Source: Vibrio aerogenes (lineage in GTDB: Bacteria; Pseudomonadota; Gammaproteobacteria; Enterobacterales; Vibrionaceae). Taken from it: 64,000 nucleotides of DNA. A model generated the notes under the pieces. The model did not search any database. It had not been told where the DNA came from and worked only from the letters and a program-made list of their open reading frames with translations. Positions 50,510 to 61,941 of the stretch are shown in pieces (positions within the stretch are counted from its first letter, which is position 1; each line of letters starts with the position of its first letter). The position numbers and the translations under genes are program-made. The DNA lies in NCBI RefSeq assembly GCF_024346755.1, contig NZ_AP024861.1, positions 1 to 64,000 on the forward strand. The letters are read 5' to 3'.

Positions 50510-51433
50510 TTATTCAGAAGACCGGACACATTGAGCTGTTTCCTTTCTTTTTTTTCTTCCTGAGCATAACCCAATACCGGCTGCGATCAGAATTGCGCTG
50601 ATCAGATGAAATGATTCGAGACGGGTACCAAGAAATATCACACTGAACAGCCCGCCGGACAGCGGAATAATATGGGTATAGATCTCCCCACGGGTAGCGC
50701 CAATCTCAAGAATGCCACGGTTCCAGAAAACATAAGACAGCCAGGAAGGAAAAATCACCAGATATAACAGCCCGGTCAGGAATCCTGCCTGTGAATAGGA
50801 ACTGATATCAACAGATGACACCGAAGAGAGATAAAGTGCAATCACCGGGATCAGGATGATGGCACCAATGACGGCACTGACTGCGACGAATACATTGCCC
50901 GGAATTTGTTTGTTCTTTTTACGCAAAAAAGAACAGTACAGTGCCCAGCTCAGCGCTGAGCCCATGGCCCAGAGATCACCAACGCTGAGGTTGCTTAATG
51001 TACTCAGGTTGTGAGGATTCCCCTGAAAAATTAAATAGCAGACCCCAGCAGTGCTGAGGAAGACGCCCAAATAGTTGTTTGCTGAAATGTGGTCATGAAA
51101 GATAATCCGGTTGATTAATAACACCAGACAGGGCGTCGCTGACATGTAGATGGCTGCATTGAGTGAGGTGGTTGTTTGCAGGCCGATATACAGCGTGAGC
51201 GGAAACAGTACCTGCCCGAAGATCGACAGAAACACAATAGTTGCCAGAGACTGTATGATTAATTTGTGATGAGTGAAGATATGTTTGTAGTACAGAGAAG
51301 TGAGTAGCAGAGCGGTTAATATCCAGCGGGCTGCTGTCATCAGAATTGGATCCGCACCGGTGACGAGAATATGTCCGACAACGTAGTTTCCTCCCCAAAA
51401 CATTGCTGCCAGTGTTAAAAGCAAATAGGGCAT
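50510..51433 (-). CDS. DMT-family (EamA) exporter
   Basis: A 307-residue, ten-helix transporter of two EamA repeats. The first repeat begins MPYLLLTLAAMFWGGNYVVGH; the second starts near residue 148 (GDLWAMGSALSWALYCSFLRK), with FPSWLSYVFWNRGI later. I chose the ATG at 51433, preceded by AAGGAATCACC; the longer frame starting at 51526 lies partly in the glyS terminator. Substrate unknown, probably an amino acid or metabolite exporter. Confidence 0.88.
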   Translation of the reverse strand: MPYLLLTLAAMFWGGNYVVGHILVTGADPILMTAARWILTALLLTSLYYKHIFTHHKLIIQSLATIVFLSIFGQVLFPLTLYIGLQTTTSLNAAIYMSATPCLVLLINRIIFHDHISANNYLGVFLSTAGVCYLIFQGNPHNLSTLSNLSVGDLWAMGSALSWALYCSFLRKKNKQIPGNVFVAVSAVIGAIILIPVIALYLSSVSSVDISSYSQAGFLTGLLYLVIFPSWLSYVFWNRGILEIGATRGEIYTHIIPLSGGLFSVIFLGTRLESFHLISAILIAAGIGLCSGRKKRKETAQCVRSSE

Positions 51434-51514
51434 GGTGATTCCTTCAACCGTGATAAAGGTGATTAATGTATAACATTCGGCGTTGGTTTGAAGATGATTA
51501 TTATCAATAAACAG

Positions 51515-51539
51515 AAAGCCCGGCATACTGCCGGGCTTT
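51515..51539 (-). terminator. Terminator after glyS
   Basis: AAAGCCCGGCA and TGCCGGGCTTT form an 11-bp perfect stem around a 3-base loop. It lies 10 bases beyond the glyS stop on the minus strand, between glyS and the DMT gene. Confidence 0.85.
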
Positions 51540-51549
51540 GAAGTGGGTG

Positions 51550-53616
51550 TTATTTCTGCAAAACAGAAATATCTGCAATCTCAAGGAACAGATTCCGCAG
51601 GTTGTTTAACAGCGTTAAACGGTTTTTCTTCAATGCTTCGTCATCAGCCATGACCATAACATTGTCAAAGAAGGCATCGACCGGTTCTTTCAGCGCAGCA
51701 AGCTTGCTGAGTGCTTCCTGATAGTTACCGGTCGCAAACGCAGGTTCGAGGGCTTCAGTCAGCACTTCAACATTTTCAGCGAGTGCTTTTTCAGCATCTT
51801 CCTGCAACAATGCCAGATCAACTTCTGCATTCAGTTCGCCATCGAATTTCGCCAGAATATTCCCAACACGTTTATTGGCAGCGGCCAGAGATTCCGCTGC
51901 TTCCAGAGAACGGAAGTGAGAGACCGCTTTGACGCGTTGGTCGAAGTCCGCTGGTTTGGTTGGATGACGGGCCAGAACGGCCTGAATGACATCGACACTG
52001 AAGCCTTCATCCTGATACCAGGCTCTGAAGCGGCCCAGCATAAACTCGATGACATCCGATTCAACACTGGTATTCGTCAGCTTTTCACCAAACAGAGACT
52101 TAGCTTTGGCAACCAGCTCAGTCAGATCCAGCTGATAGCCGTACTCGACGATGATTCTCAGGACCCCAAGTGATGCACGACGAAGTGCAAACGGGTCGGA
52201 ACCTTTCGGTGCCTGACCGATGCCAAAGATACCAACGATGGTATCCAGCTTATCTGCCATTGCGACTGCAGAAGAGATGCCATCAGATGGCAGATCATCA
52301 CCCGCAAAACGCGGCATATACTGTTCGTTCAGTGCAATGGCAACGGCTTCATCTTCGCCTTCATGACGGGCATAGTGCATGCCCATGATGCCCTGAGTTT
52401 CGGTAAACTCAAACACCATGTTCGTCATCAGATCGCATTTAGCCAGTAAACCTGCCCGTTTGGATTTCTCAACGTCTGCACCGATTTTATCTGCAATATA
52501 ACCGGCCAGTTCTGTAATGCGATCGGTTTTATCTTTGATTGTGCCCAGCTGCTTCTGGAAGACAGCGTTTTCCAGCATTGGCAGGCGATCGATTAAAGGC
52601 TGCTTGCGGTCTGTATTGAAGAAGAACTCAGCATCTGCCAGACGAGGGCGGACAACTTTTTCATTTCCTTCAATCACATGACGGGGTTCTTTTGACTCAA
52701 TGTTTGAGACAAAGATAAAGTTTGGCAGCAGCTTTTTATCGTCACTGTAAACCGGGAAGTATTTTTGGTCACCCTTCATGGTGTAAACCAGAGCTTCAGA
52801 CGGAACAGCAAGGAATTTTTCTTCAAATTTTGCTGTCAGCACAACCGGCCATTCAACCAGTGAAGTCACTTCTTCAACCAAGTCATCTTCCAGGTCGGCG
52901 GTACCACCGACCGCTTTTGCTGCTTTTTGGGCATCAGCGATGATCGTTGCTTTACGTGCATCATAATCGGCGATGACTTTACCACGTTCTTCAAGAATAG
53001 CCGGATATTGCTGTGCGCTTTCAATGGTAAATTCCTGCTCGCCCATAAACCGGTGGCCACGTATTGTCCGGCCAGACTGAACACCCAGAATTTCGCCTGC
53101 GATGAGTTCATCATCCAGCAGAATCGTCAGCGTTTTAACCGGACGGATGAACTGAGTGTCTTTATCAGCCCAGCGCATTGGTTTGGCAATTGGCAGATGG
53201 TGTAAAGCTTTCGCTGCAAGGTCAACAACAATCTCTTTAGTTGCCTGTCCTTTGACTTCTTGTTTGAATAGCAGCCATTCCCCTTTGTCAGTGACCAGAC
53301 GTTCAGCCTGATCAACGGTGATGCCATTCCCACGGGCCCAGCCTTGTGCAGCTTTCGTTGGGTTGCCATCTGCATCAAAAGCAACGGAGATTGCTGGTCC
53401 GCGCTTTTCTGCCACCTTATCCTGTTGGCTTTCAGCCAGTGCGCTGACTTTTAACGCAAGACGACGGGGTGTTGCAAACCATTTAATGCTGTCAAAAGCC
53501 AGCTCCGCACCTTTCAGTTCTGCTTCAAAATTGCTGGCGAATGCTTCAGCTAAAGTCCGCAGTTGTGTTGGTGGCAGCTCTTCGGTTCCCAGTTCAATTA
53601 AAAATTCTTTGCTCAT
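51550..53616 (-). CDS. glyS: Glycyl-tRNA synthetase beta subunit
   Basis: A 688-residue beta subunit of the alpha2beta2 GlyRS. It begins [19 protein letters not shown], the family N-terminus, and has the HD-domain-like region [23 protein letters not shown] and [17 protein letters not shown]. Beta carries the tRNA-binding parts while alpha holds the catalytic site. It follows glyQ by 11 bases on the minus strand. Confidence 0.96.
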   Translation of the reverse strand: MSKEFLIELGTEELPPTQLRTLAEAFASNFEAELKGAELAFDSIKWFATPRRLALKVSALAESQQDKVAEKRGPAISVAFDADGNPTKAAQGWARGNGITVDQAERLVTDKGEWLLFKQEVKGQATKEIVVDLAAKALHHLPIAKPMRWADKDTQFIRPVKTLTILLDDELIAGEILGVQSGRTIRGHRFMGEQEFTIESAQQYPAILEERGKVIADYDARKATIIADAQKAAKAVGGTADLEDDLVEEVTSLVEWPVVLTAKFEEKFLAVPSEALVYTMKGDQKYFPVYSDDKKLLPNFIFVSNIESKEPRHVIEGNEKVVRPRLADAEFFFNTDRKQPLIDRLPMLENAVFQKQLGTIKDKTDRITELAGYIADKIGADVEKSKRAGLLAKCDLMTNMVFEFTETQGIMGMHYARHEGEDEAVAIALNEQYMPRFAGDDLPSDGISSAVAMADKLDTIVGIFGIGQAPKGSDPFALRRASLGVLRIIVEYGYQLDLTELVAKAKSLFGEKLTNTSVESDVIEFMLGRFRAWYQDEGFSVDVIQAVLARHPTKPADFDQRVKAVSHFRSLEAAESLAAANKRVGNILAKFDGELNAEVDLALLQEDAEKALAENVEVLTEALEPAFATGNYQEALSKLAALKEPVDAFFDNVMVMADDEALKKNRLTLLNNLRNLFLEIADISVLQK

Positions 53617-53627
53617 CTTTTCTCCCC

Positions 53628-54548
53628 TTATGCTTGTTGGTCTTGCTTATTACACATAGGGAAGCCAAGTGCTTCACGTGACGCATAATATGCTTCTGCC
53701 ACACCTTTGGTCAGTTCCCGGATTCGCAGGATATAACGCTGACGTTCCGTGACAGAAATGGCTTTACGCGCATCCAGCAGGTTAAATGCATGCCCGGCTT
53801 TCAAGATCCGCTCATAGGCGGGGAGAGGAAGAGGTTTTTCCAGCTCAAGTAAGTGCTTACATTCTTTTTCACACTGATCAAAGAAAGTGAACAGGAAGTC
53901 GACATCGGCATGTTCAAAGTTATATGTAGATTGTTCAACTTCATTCTGGTGGAAAATATCACCATAAGTCACTTTACCGAGTGGTCCGTCAGTCCAGATC
54001 AGGTCGTAAACAGAATCAACGCCCTGAATATACATAGCCAGACGTTCGATACCGTAGGTGATTTCGCCGGTGACCGGCTTACATTCGAGGCCACCAACTT
54101 GCTGGAAGTAAGTAAACTGAGTGACCTCCATGCCGTTTAGCCAGACTTCCCAGCCGAGACCCCAGGCACCCAGCGTTGGGTTTTCCCAGTTATCTTCAAC
54201 GAAGCGAATGTCATGGACCTGCGGGTCAATTCCCAGTGCCTGCAGCGAGCCCAGATAGAGTTCCTGAATATTCTCCGGAGAAGGTTTAATGATCACCTGG
54301 AACTGATAATAGTGTTGCAGACGGTTCGGGTTTTCACCGTAACGGCCATCCGTTGGACGACGGGATGGCTGGACATAAGCGGTGGCAATTGGTTCCGGAC
54401 CAAGTGCTCTCAGGCAGGTCATCGGATGCGATGTGCCAGCACCAACTTCCATATCGAGCGGTTGAACAATTGTACAGCCTTGCCGGGCCCAATAATCCTG
54501 CAGCGCGAGGATCATCCCTTGAAAGGTTTTAATGTCATATTTGTGCAT
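53628..54548 (-). CDS. glyQ: Glycyl-tRNA synthetase alpha subunit
   Basis: A 306-residue alpha subunit of GlyRS, the class II catalytic core. The N-terminal [17 protein letters not shown], motif-2-type [22 protein letters not shown] and [18 protein letters not shown] segments (read separately) are diagnostic. It pairs with glyS in the same transcription unit. Upstream, the 200-base gap to the Mn riboswitch holds promoters in both directions. Confidence 0.96.
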   Translation of the reverse strand: MHKYDIKTFQGMILALQDYWARQGCTIVQPLDMEVGAGTSHPMTCLRALGPEPIATAYVQPSRRPTDGRYGENPNRLQHYYQFQVIIKPSPENIQELYLGSLQALGIDPQVHDIRFVEDNWENPTLGAWGLGWEVWLNGMEVTQFTYFQQVGGLECKPVTGEITYGIERLAMYIQGVDSVYDLIWTDGPLGKVTYGDIFHQNEVEQSTYNFEHADVDFLFTFFDQCEKECKHLLELEKPLPLPAYERILKAGHAFNLLDARKAISVTERQRYILRIRELTKGVAEAYYASREALGFPMCNKQDQQA

Positions 54549-54720
54549 AATGGGTTCGCGCGAATTTTGTGAATGAATAAAAATAACGTTGAATTATACC
54601 GGGATATTACACGATCGAGTAGTGAGAATCTTGTTTAATTGGTAGACAGTTTGTTCATATTGTCTTATTGATGGATTCGTTGTTTTTAATGTGGATTTTT
54701 GCGATTGGTTTGAACAGATC

Positions 54721-54749
54721 TTGTGTTTATTTCAGATAATTGATTTAAT
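54721..54749 (+). promoter_or_regulatory. Candidate promoter for mneA
   Basis: TTGTGT (54721-54726), 17-base spacer, TTTAAT (54744-54749), which would start transcription near 54756, exactly at the 5' edge of the riboswitch. Confidence 0.5.
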
Positions 54750-54756
54750 ACGCACG

Positions 54757-54862
54757 TCTTTGGGGAGTAGCTTACCATCGCAGATGTGGCCTGAGATGGT
54801 TCGTTCGTCAACATAATCGGTTCTTCATGACCGTGGCGGGCGAGACCAGCGGATATACCATA
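54757..54862 (+). ncRNA. yybP-ykoY Mn2+-sensing riboswitch
   Basis: The two conserved Mn-binding loops and junctions appear in order: TTTGGGGAGTAGC (54759-54771), GTCAACATAATCGG (about 54809-54822) and GGGCGAGACC (about 54838-54847). This aptamer binds Mn2+ and controls manganese exporters. It precedes mneA with about 130 bases between, where the expression platform should lie. Boundaries are approximate. Confidence 0.92.
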
Positions 54863-54989
54863 CTTTCAATTATTCTTACGTGTATATCCTTTGTCGTTTA
54901 GCAAGACCTTAGATGAATTATCGTGTAACCGGGGTAGGGCGCGATGGTTTGTCTTTGGTTTTGGAAGCACCTGCCCCTTTGAGCATGTC

Positions 54990-55547
54990 ATGAGTATTTT
55001 CATTATTTCTGCTGTGACCGTCGCCCTTGCTGAGATTGGCGATAAGACCCAGCTTTTATCTCTTTTACTTGCCTGTCGTTACCGCAGAGCTGCACCCGTT
55101 ATCTGGGCAATCTTTTTTGCCACAATTGTCAATCATACGCTCGCTGCATGGCTGGGAGTGATTGTTGCTGATTATCTTTCCCCGTCAATATTAAAGTGGG
55201 TGATTGTCGTCAGTTTTGTACTGATGGCTGGATGGGTGCTTATTCCGGATAAGCTGGATGAGGATGAGAAGTTTTCTGGTTACGGGCCATTTGTTTCTGG
55301 CTTCATTGCGTTCTTTATTGCTGAAATTGGTGATAAAACCCAGATCGCAACATCCGTCTTGTCGGCGCAATATACAGAGGGCATGGTGTTGGTGATTGCC
55401 GGGACAACGGCTGGCATGCTGATTGCGAATGTGCCTGTTGTTTTAGCCGGTAAATGTTCGGCTGAGTCGTTGCCATTATCACTGATTCGTAAGGTGACTT
55501 GCGTGGTGTTTGTTGCGCTGGCCTGTGGCGCAATTTTCTATCCTTAG
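54990..55547 (+). CDS. mneA: Manganese exporter MneA (UPF0016/GDT1 family)
   Basis: A 185-residue, six-helix membrane protein of the TMEM165/GDT1 family. Two inverted-repeat motifs carry the cation site: AEIGDKTQLL (about 13-22) and AEIGDKTQIA (about 112-121). The V. cholerae member MneA exports Mn2+. I chose the ATG at 54990 (MSIFIISAVTVALAEIGDKTQ), since the longer frame from 54891 crosses the riboswitch platform. Mn-riboswitch control fits this function. Confidence 0.92.
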   Translation: MSIFIISAVTVALAEIGDKTQLLSLLLACRYRRAAPVIWAIFFATIVNHTLAAWLGVIVADYLSPSILKWVIVVSFVLMAGWVLIPDKLDEDEKFSGYGPFVSGFIAFFIAEIGDKTQIATSVLSAQYTEGMVLVIAGTTAGMLIANVPVVLAGKCSAESLPLSLIRKVTCVVFVALACGAIFYP

Positions 55548-55695
55548 CCTATTCTCATGTAGCGTTGTTGTGAATGATGGGGTGTTGTGAATATTGATTA
55601 AAGGAATGACCAGACAACGTGATATCCGACATATATCGATTGGCATTCGCATGCTACCTTGAAAGTATACAAACCTTCAGAAAGAGGATATGACT

Positions 55696-55959
55696 ATGTT
55701 AGTTCGTTATACCGGAATGACAATCAGGAGTCAGAGTTATCTCTTTACCATTGGATTTATATTGACTCTGTTAGGCATGGCTCTGACAGATATGTGGATT
55801 CCTATGGTGATTGGTTCGATAATCATGATGGGATTAATGGTTGAGTCATGGATTCGTCTGGAGCATATCATTCCGATGCATCAGGAAATCAGAGCATTAC
55901 GGAAACAGGTTGAACAGCTCAGAAAAAATGAGAAACAACATCAGGAAGAAGTGATGTAG
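55696..55959 (+). CDS. Small membrane protein with C-terminal coiled coil
   Basis: An 87-residue protein from the ATG at 55696, with AGAGGA nine bases upstream; an ATG at 55690 is too close to that site. Two membrane helices span about 17-33 (FTIGFILTLLGMALTD) and 34-52 (WIPMVIGSIIMMGLM). A charged, heptad-like tail at about 60-85 (IRALRKQVEQLRKNEKQ) suggests a short coiled coil on the cytosolic side. I do not recognise the family. It stands alone with its own terminator. Confidence 0.75.
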   Translation: MLVRYTGMTIRSQSYLFTIGFILTLLGMALTDMWIPMVIGSIIMMGLMVESWIRLEHIIPMHQEIRALRKQVEQLRKNEKQHQEEVM

Positions 55960-56001
55960 TTTTTTAGCCGATAGTTGTTTGATCTTCGAATGAATTTTTA
56001 G

Positions 56002-56025
56002 AGCCTCTGAAAAGAGGCTTTTTTT
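56002..56025 (+). terminator. Terminator after the small membrane protein gene
   Basis: AGCCTCT-gaaa-AGAGGCT followed by TTTTTT. Seven-base perfect stem, 40 bases beyond the stop. Confidence 0.92.
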
Positions 56026-56249
56026 ATGCATTTCTTGCCGGTTCCTGTGTAAAATTGTTTCTGTTTGTTACAGAGGCTTTGTTATCTGTTTAAGCGTAAT
56101 TTTAATCATCTGGTTTTATATATCTTTTGTTTTGATGGTTATTTATACAACAAAGTGACTCCTGTAACTTTTTATTTCTTTAGATAAATCAACGTCGTTA
56201 TACGTAGATTTTTTCTCTTTTTTTGCCGTTTCAGGCTAAAGGATTTTAT

Positions 56250-56633
56250 ATGGGGCAGTTTGCAATTCTTGTTTATGTTGCTGTGGGTGGCGCATTTGGT
56301 GCATGTAGCAGATATTTAATTTCTGAGTTGTGTGTTTTCCTGTTCGGTAAAGGATTTCCTTATGGCACCTTAACCGTGAATGTTCTTGGTTCATTTATGA
56401 TGGGATTATTAATTGCTGCACTTCAGGGTGAGTTCATTCCGGCAGAGCCATGGCGACAAATTTTTGGTCTTGGTTTTCTTGGTGCACTAACGACTTTCTC
56501 CACTTTTTCTATGGATAATGTGTTGTTAATGCAGCAGGGTGAGTTTTTTAAATTTGGTATAAATATCTGTTTGAATGTGGTTTTGAGTATTTCTGCGGCG
56601 TGGATTGGCTTTCAGTTGATGGCCCGGACTTGA
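56250..56633 (+). CDS. crcB: Fluoride channel CrcB (Fluc)
   Basis: A 127-residue, four-helix fluoride channel that forms an antiparallel dimer. Conserved features are GGAFGACSRYLI (about 13-24), the asparagine in TLTVNVLGSFMMG (about 40-52), and FLGALTTFSTFS (about 79-90). I chose the ATG at 56250 with AAAGGA upstream; the frame is open back to 56223 but not conserved. No crcB-type fluoride riboswitch was found in the 290-base gap upstream. Confidence 0.93.
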   Translation: MGQFAILVYVAVGGAFGACSRYLISELCVFLFGKGFPYGTLTVNVLGSFMMGLLIAALQGEFIPAEPWRQIFGLGFLGALTTFSTFSMDNVLLMQQGEFFKFGINICLNVVLSISAAWIGFQLMART

Positions 56634-56639
56634 TTTTAC

Positions 56640-56668
56640 TTGGTTAAGTGACATTCATTCTTTATAAT
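56640..56668 (+). promoter_or_regulatory. thi operon promoter
   Basis: TTGGTT (56640-56645), 17-base spacer, perfect TATAAT (56663-56668). Transcription from about 56675 would begin at the first base of the TPP riboswitch. Confidence 0.8.
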
Positions 56669-56675
56669 GTTTTCT

Positions 56676-56760
56676 ACTTGTCGGAGTGCCTATTGGCTGA
56701 GACCGTTTATTCGGGATCCGTTGAACCTGATCAGATTAGTATCTGCGAAGGGAACAAGAG
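56676..56760 (+). ncRNA. TPP riboswitch (thi box)
   Basis: Conserved elements of the thi box are present: CTTGTCGGAGTGCC, GGCTGAGACC, GGATCCGTTGAACCTGATCAG and GTATCTGCGAAGGGAACAAG. P1 pairs CTTGT with ACAAG. Binding of thiamine pyrophosphate represses the thiCEFSGH operon; the 135-base stretch between the aptamer and thiC is the expression platform. Confidence 0.96.
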
Positions 56761-56879
56761 AACATTGACTGAGAATTCATTTCTGTTGATCTCTTTCTTC
56801 GTTGTGTCACATGTTGAGTGACCTCCTTTCCTCTTGTATAGCTATTTCCGTCAAGCATTTATCTCTTTTATAACCATAA

Positions 56880-58874
<1,995 letters not shown>

Positions 58875-58883
58875 GGAGGCGTT

Positions 58884-60191
58884 GTGATATATCTTGAATT
58901 ACCGGTGCAATATAAGCACATCGCAGAGTCTATTCCAAAAGTGTTTCAGGTCGCATTAGGTGAAGGCCTAAATGTTCCTGAATATCAATTCAGGGAAAGT
59001 GGGGAAGATTGTATCGCTTTGTTTCTGCCAGATAGACACATTGCTATATTCGTTGACGAGTTATCTGATTGTCACCATCAAGCGGCTGAGCGGTTTTCAC
59101 AGAGGATTGGTCTTCGCTATCTGGATGTCCCTGTTGATGAGCGAATCTGTTATGCGCATCACAGGCGTACCTGTGAAGATTCAGCTCAATTGAATATGCG
59201 TTATTCTGTTCTGGTCGATATTTTTTCTCAGGCATTGCCTGAGAAAATTTCGGAGCAATGGTATCTCTCTGAGCAGGATGAAACCCGCTCTCTGATTTCC
59301 AGAGTTCAGATGTCTCAGCCTCATGATGTTTTCAAAGCCAATCATCTGTCTTGGTTTCTCGCGCTTTTGATATTGGATTTCCCTCTGGAAGATGTTTTTA
59401 TTTTGGCGCGTGCAGCGCTGAATGTTTCACGTGGAACATGGCCAAAAGAGATTCAATTCTTTCCAAAAATGAATTCAACAGATTTACCTACATCTGTTTA
59501 TATTCCGCAAACACCATTCCCAGCTGTTGATGCATCTCTCTTTGATCTATATCCGGTGGTTAATGAATTCAAATGGGTTAAAAATCTCCTGGCGCAGAGT
59601 GTTAAAACGGTCCAGCTCAGAGTCAAAGAGGCGATTGGTGGGGATTTAATCACGCAAATTCGAAAGTCTATTGAGTTGGGGAGAACGTATGACGCACAGG
59701 TTTTTATCAATGACTATTGGCAAATCGCAATCGATGAAAATGCTTACGGTATCCATTTGGGGCAAGAAGATTTGTTGGATGCTGACCTTGAATGGATTCA
59801 TGCTGCAGGTATTCGCCTTGGCATCTCAACCCATAGTTATTTTGAAATCTTAATCGCTGAGATGATCAAGCCTAGTTATATAGCATTGGGTCATATTTTT
59901 CCGACATCAACAAAACAGATGCCTTCTAAGCCGCAAGGATTGGTTCGCTTGAATTTGTATCAACAACTCATTCATTCACTGTGTGACCATGAAAAGCGAT
60001 CAATTCCCACGGTAGCAATTGGTGGGATTGATCTATCGAATTTACCTCTTGTAATGGCGCAGGGGGTAGATTGCGTTGCGGTTGTCCGGGCAATTACGCA
60101 AGCGAATGATGTGATTGATGCCGTTAGTCAGTTTAAAACTGGTATTCATCAAGCGAAGGAGACATATGATGCAGTCAATGACCGATGCTGA
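58884..60191 (+). CDS. thiE: Thiamine-phosphate synthase ThiE with N-terminal extension
   Basis: A 435-residue protein, twice the usual ThiE length. The C-terminal 215 residues are a complete ThiE: VQLRVKE, FINDYW, GIHLGQEDL, LGISTHS, YIALGHIFPTSTKQMPS and TVAIGGI. It joins HMP pyrophosphate and thiazole phosphate. The N-terminal 210 residues show no intact catalytic motif; the LSWFLALLILDFPLEDVFILARAALN segment (in parts) resembles the end of ThiD/ribokinases, suggesting a degenerate ThiD fusion. A parS-like site lies inside at 59423-59438. Confidence 0.88.
   Translation: MIYLELPVQYKHIAESIPKVFQVALGEGLNVPEYQFRESGEDCIALFLPDRHIAIFVDELSDCHHQAAERFSQRIGLRYLDVPVDERICYAHHRRTCEDSAQLNMRYSVLVDIFSQALPEKISEQWYLSEQDETRSLISRVQMSQPHDVFKANHLSWFLALLILDFPLEDVFILARAALNVSRGTWPKEIQFFPKMNSTDLPTSVYIPQTPFPAVDASLFDLYPVVNEFKWVKNLLAQSVKTVQLRVKEAIGGDLITQIRKSIELGRTYDAQVFINDYWQIAIDENAYGIHLGQEDLLDADLEWIHAAGIRLGISTHSYFEILIAEMIKPSYIALGHIFPTSTKQMPSKPQGLVRLNLYQQLIHSLCDHEKRSIPTVAIGGIDLSNLPLVMAQGVDCVAVVRAITQANDVIDAVSQFKTGIHQAKETYDAVNDRC
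59423..59438. other. parS: parS-like centromere site in thiE
   Basis: TGTTTCACGTGGAACA is one base from the perfect palindrome TGTTTCACGTGAAACA, and its reverse complement TGTTCCACGTGAAACA fits the B. subtilis consensus TGTTNCACGTGAAACA. It is read in frame as NVSRGT inside the degenerate part of thiE. ParB proteins spread from such sites near oriC; on Vibrio chromosome 1 they lie tens of kb from the origin. Confidence 0.88.
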
Positions 60192-60990
60192 TTTTATCCG
60201 TTATCAAAGACAAATTGCATTACCGGAAATTGGCGAGTCTGGTCAGCGAAAAATAAATCACTCAACTGTACTCATTATTGGATGTGGCGGTTTAGGAACG
60301 ACAGCTTCTCTTTTGTTGGCTGGTGCCGGTGTTGGCAGTTTGGTGATTGTTGATGATGATAAAGTAGAAATCAGTAACCTTCATCGTCAGTTTATTTATA
60401 CCGAGTCTGATATTGGCCGGCAAAAAGCTGAAGCTTTGAAGGAAAAAATCCGGATGAGGAATCAGCATTGCAGAGTCAGAGCGATTGAGAAAAGATTGGG
60501 TGATGAGCAACTAAGCCTTGAAGTCATGATTGCAGATATGGTGATAGATTGCAGCGACAATATGGTCACCCGCCATCAAATCAATCGTATCTGTTATCAG
60601 CAAAAGACGGTTTTAATTTCTGGATCAGCCAGCCAGTGGGAAGGTCAGATTTCTACCTATAATTTCGCAGCTAACCAACCCTGTTTTGCTTGTTTGACGC
60701 CTGATAAATCAGGTTCAACAGATGAATTATCGGATGAATCACCCGCTTTGTCGTGTCGTGATCTGGGGGTTATCGGACCGGTTGTCAGCATCATTGCTTC
60801 ATTGCAGGCAATGGCTGCCTTGAAACAGATGGTTGACATTGGCATCGCTGATGAGAGTCAAACGAACACGCTTCATATTTTGAATGGACAAACGATGTCG
60901 TTCAGGTCATTCAGCTTTCACAAAAATCCGGAATGTCGCGTTTGTCATCAGTCTCAGGAAAAGGAAACAGTCCATGCAAATCAAGATTAA
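60166..60990 (+). CDS. thiF: Sulfur-carrier adenylyltransferase ThiF
   Basis: A 274-residue E1-like enzyme that adenylates ThiS for thiocarboxylate formation. Nucleotide-binding GCGGLGTTASLLLAGAGVG is at about 35-53, DDDKVEISNLHRQFIY follows, and the zinc cysteines are CFACL and CRVC. The start is 60166 or 60169, both after AAGGAG; the gene overlaps the end of thiE by about 25 bases. Third in the operon. Confidence 0.94.
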   Translation: MMQSMTDADFIRYQRQIALPEIGESGQRKINHSTVLIIGCGGLGTTASLLLAGAGVGSLVIVDDDKVEISNLHRQFIYTESDIGRQKAEALKEKIRMRNQHCRVRAIEKRLGDEQLSLEVMIADMVIDCSDNMVTRHQINRICYQQKTVLISGSASQWEGQISTYNFAANQPCFACLTPDKSGSTDELSDESPALSCRDLGVIGPVVSIIASLQAMAALKQMVDIGIADESQTNTLHILNGQTMSFRSFSFHKNPECRVCHQSQEKETVHANQD

Positions 60991-61174
60991 TGATCAAACA
61001 TATTCCTTTGAAGATGGCCTGACACTATCGGCCGTGATTGACAGACAGACATTACCACAATCAGGTTCAGTCTACGCTCTTAATGAACAGATCATCCCAA
61101 AGGTGAACTGGGAAAAAACACCATTGAAAGATGGGGATGAGATTGCATTATTTCAGGTGATTGCAGGAGGGTAA
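60974..61174 (+). CDS. thiS: Sulfur carrier protein ThiS
   Basis: A 66-residue ubiquitin-like sulfur carrier beginning [12 protein letters not shown] and ending VIAGG, the diglycine that is thiocarboxylated by ThiF. I chose the ATG at 60974, which has AAGGAA upstream and overlaps thiF by 17 bases; the open frame further upstream is inside thiF. Confidence 0.94.
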   Translation: MQIKINDQTYSFEDGLTLSAVIDRQTLPQSGSVYALNEQIIPKVNWEKTPLKDGDEIALFQVIAGG

Positions 61175-61176
61175 TC

Positions 61177-61941
61177 ATGTTAACGATAGCAGATAAACAG
61201 TTTCAGTCCCGGTTATTTACGGGGACAGGTAAGTTCTCTGGCCGGCAAAATATGATCGATGCGATAAATGCTTCAGGCTCTGAACTGGTAACGATGGCAT
61301 TGAAGCGGGTAGACCTCAACAATCAAAATGACGACATTCTCGGGCCTTTGATTCACTCCGGGATCAACTTATTACCTAATACTTCAGGTGCGAAGTCGGC
61401 CCGCGATGCGATTTATGCAGCACATTTGACGAGAGAAGCACTGGGGACAAACTGGGTTAAAGTTGAAATTCATCCCGATCCAAAATATTTATTGCCGGAT
61501 CCGGTTGAAACATTGAAGGCCGCTGAACAGCTAGTTCTGGATGGTTTTGTCGTATTGCCTTATTGCCATGCAGATCCGGTTTTATGTAAACGTCTTGAAG
61601 AGGCAGGATGTGCAGCGGTCATGCCTCTTGGTGCTCCGATCGGCTCAAATCAGGGACTGGTTTCAGCAAACTTTCTTAAAATTATTATTGAGCAGGCGCA
61701 GGTGCCCGTGGTGATTGATGCAGGAATCGGCTCACCTTCTGATGCAGCCCTGGCAATGGAAATGGGGGCTGATGCCGTACTGGTGAATACAGCAATTGCC
61801 TGTGCTGACAACCCGGTGACAATGGCAAAAGCATTTCAGATGGCCGTTCAGGCTGGCAGAATGGCTTACGAATCTGGCCTGGCTTCATCTGGTTTTGTTG
61901 CAGATGCTTCAAGTCCTTTAACGCAGTTTCTGGAGGATTAA
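61177..61941 (+). CDS. thiG: Thiazole synthase ThiG
   Basis: A 254-residue TIM-barrel enzyme that builds the thiazole ring from DXP, ThiS thiocarboxylate and dehydroglycine. It starts [20 protein letters not shown] and includes the schiff-base lysine segment [17 protein letters not shown] near residue 95, and [20 protein letters not shown]. It follows thiS by two bases and overlaps thiH by one base. Confidence 0.95.
   Translation: MLTIADKQFQSRLFTGTGKFSGRQNMIDAINASGSELVTMALKRVDLNNQNDDILGPLIHSGINLLPNTSGAKSARDAIYAAHLTREALGTNWVKVEIHPDPKYLLPDPVETLKAAEQLVLDGFVVLPYCHADPVLCKRLEEAGCAAVMPLGAPIGSNQGLVSANFLKIIIEQAQVPVVIDAGIGSPSDAALAMEMGADAVLVNTAIACADNPVTMAKAFQMAVQAGRMAYESGLASSGFVADASSPLTQFLED

Noticed and set aside
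55636..55660. Sigma-54-like sequence (TTGGCA with GC downstream) before the small membrane protein gene
   Set aside because: The GG to GC spacing is one base short of the required distance.
55960..56249. Fluoride riboswitch upstream of crcB
   Set aside because: The conserved GGCGATGG...CCGCC-like core of the fluoride aptamer was not found. The region holds only the terminator at 56002-56025 and AT-rich sequence.
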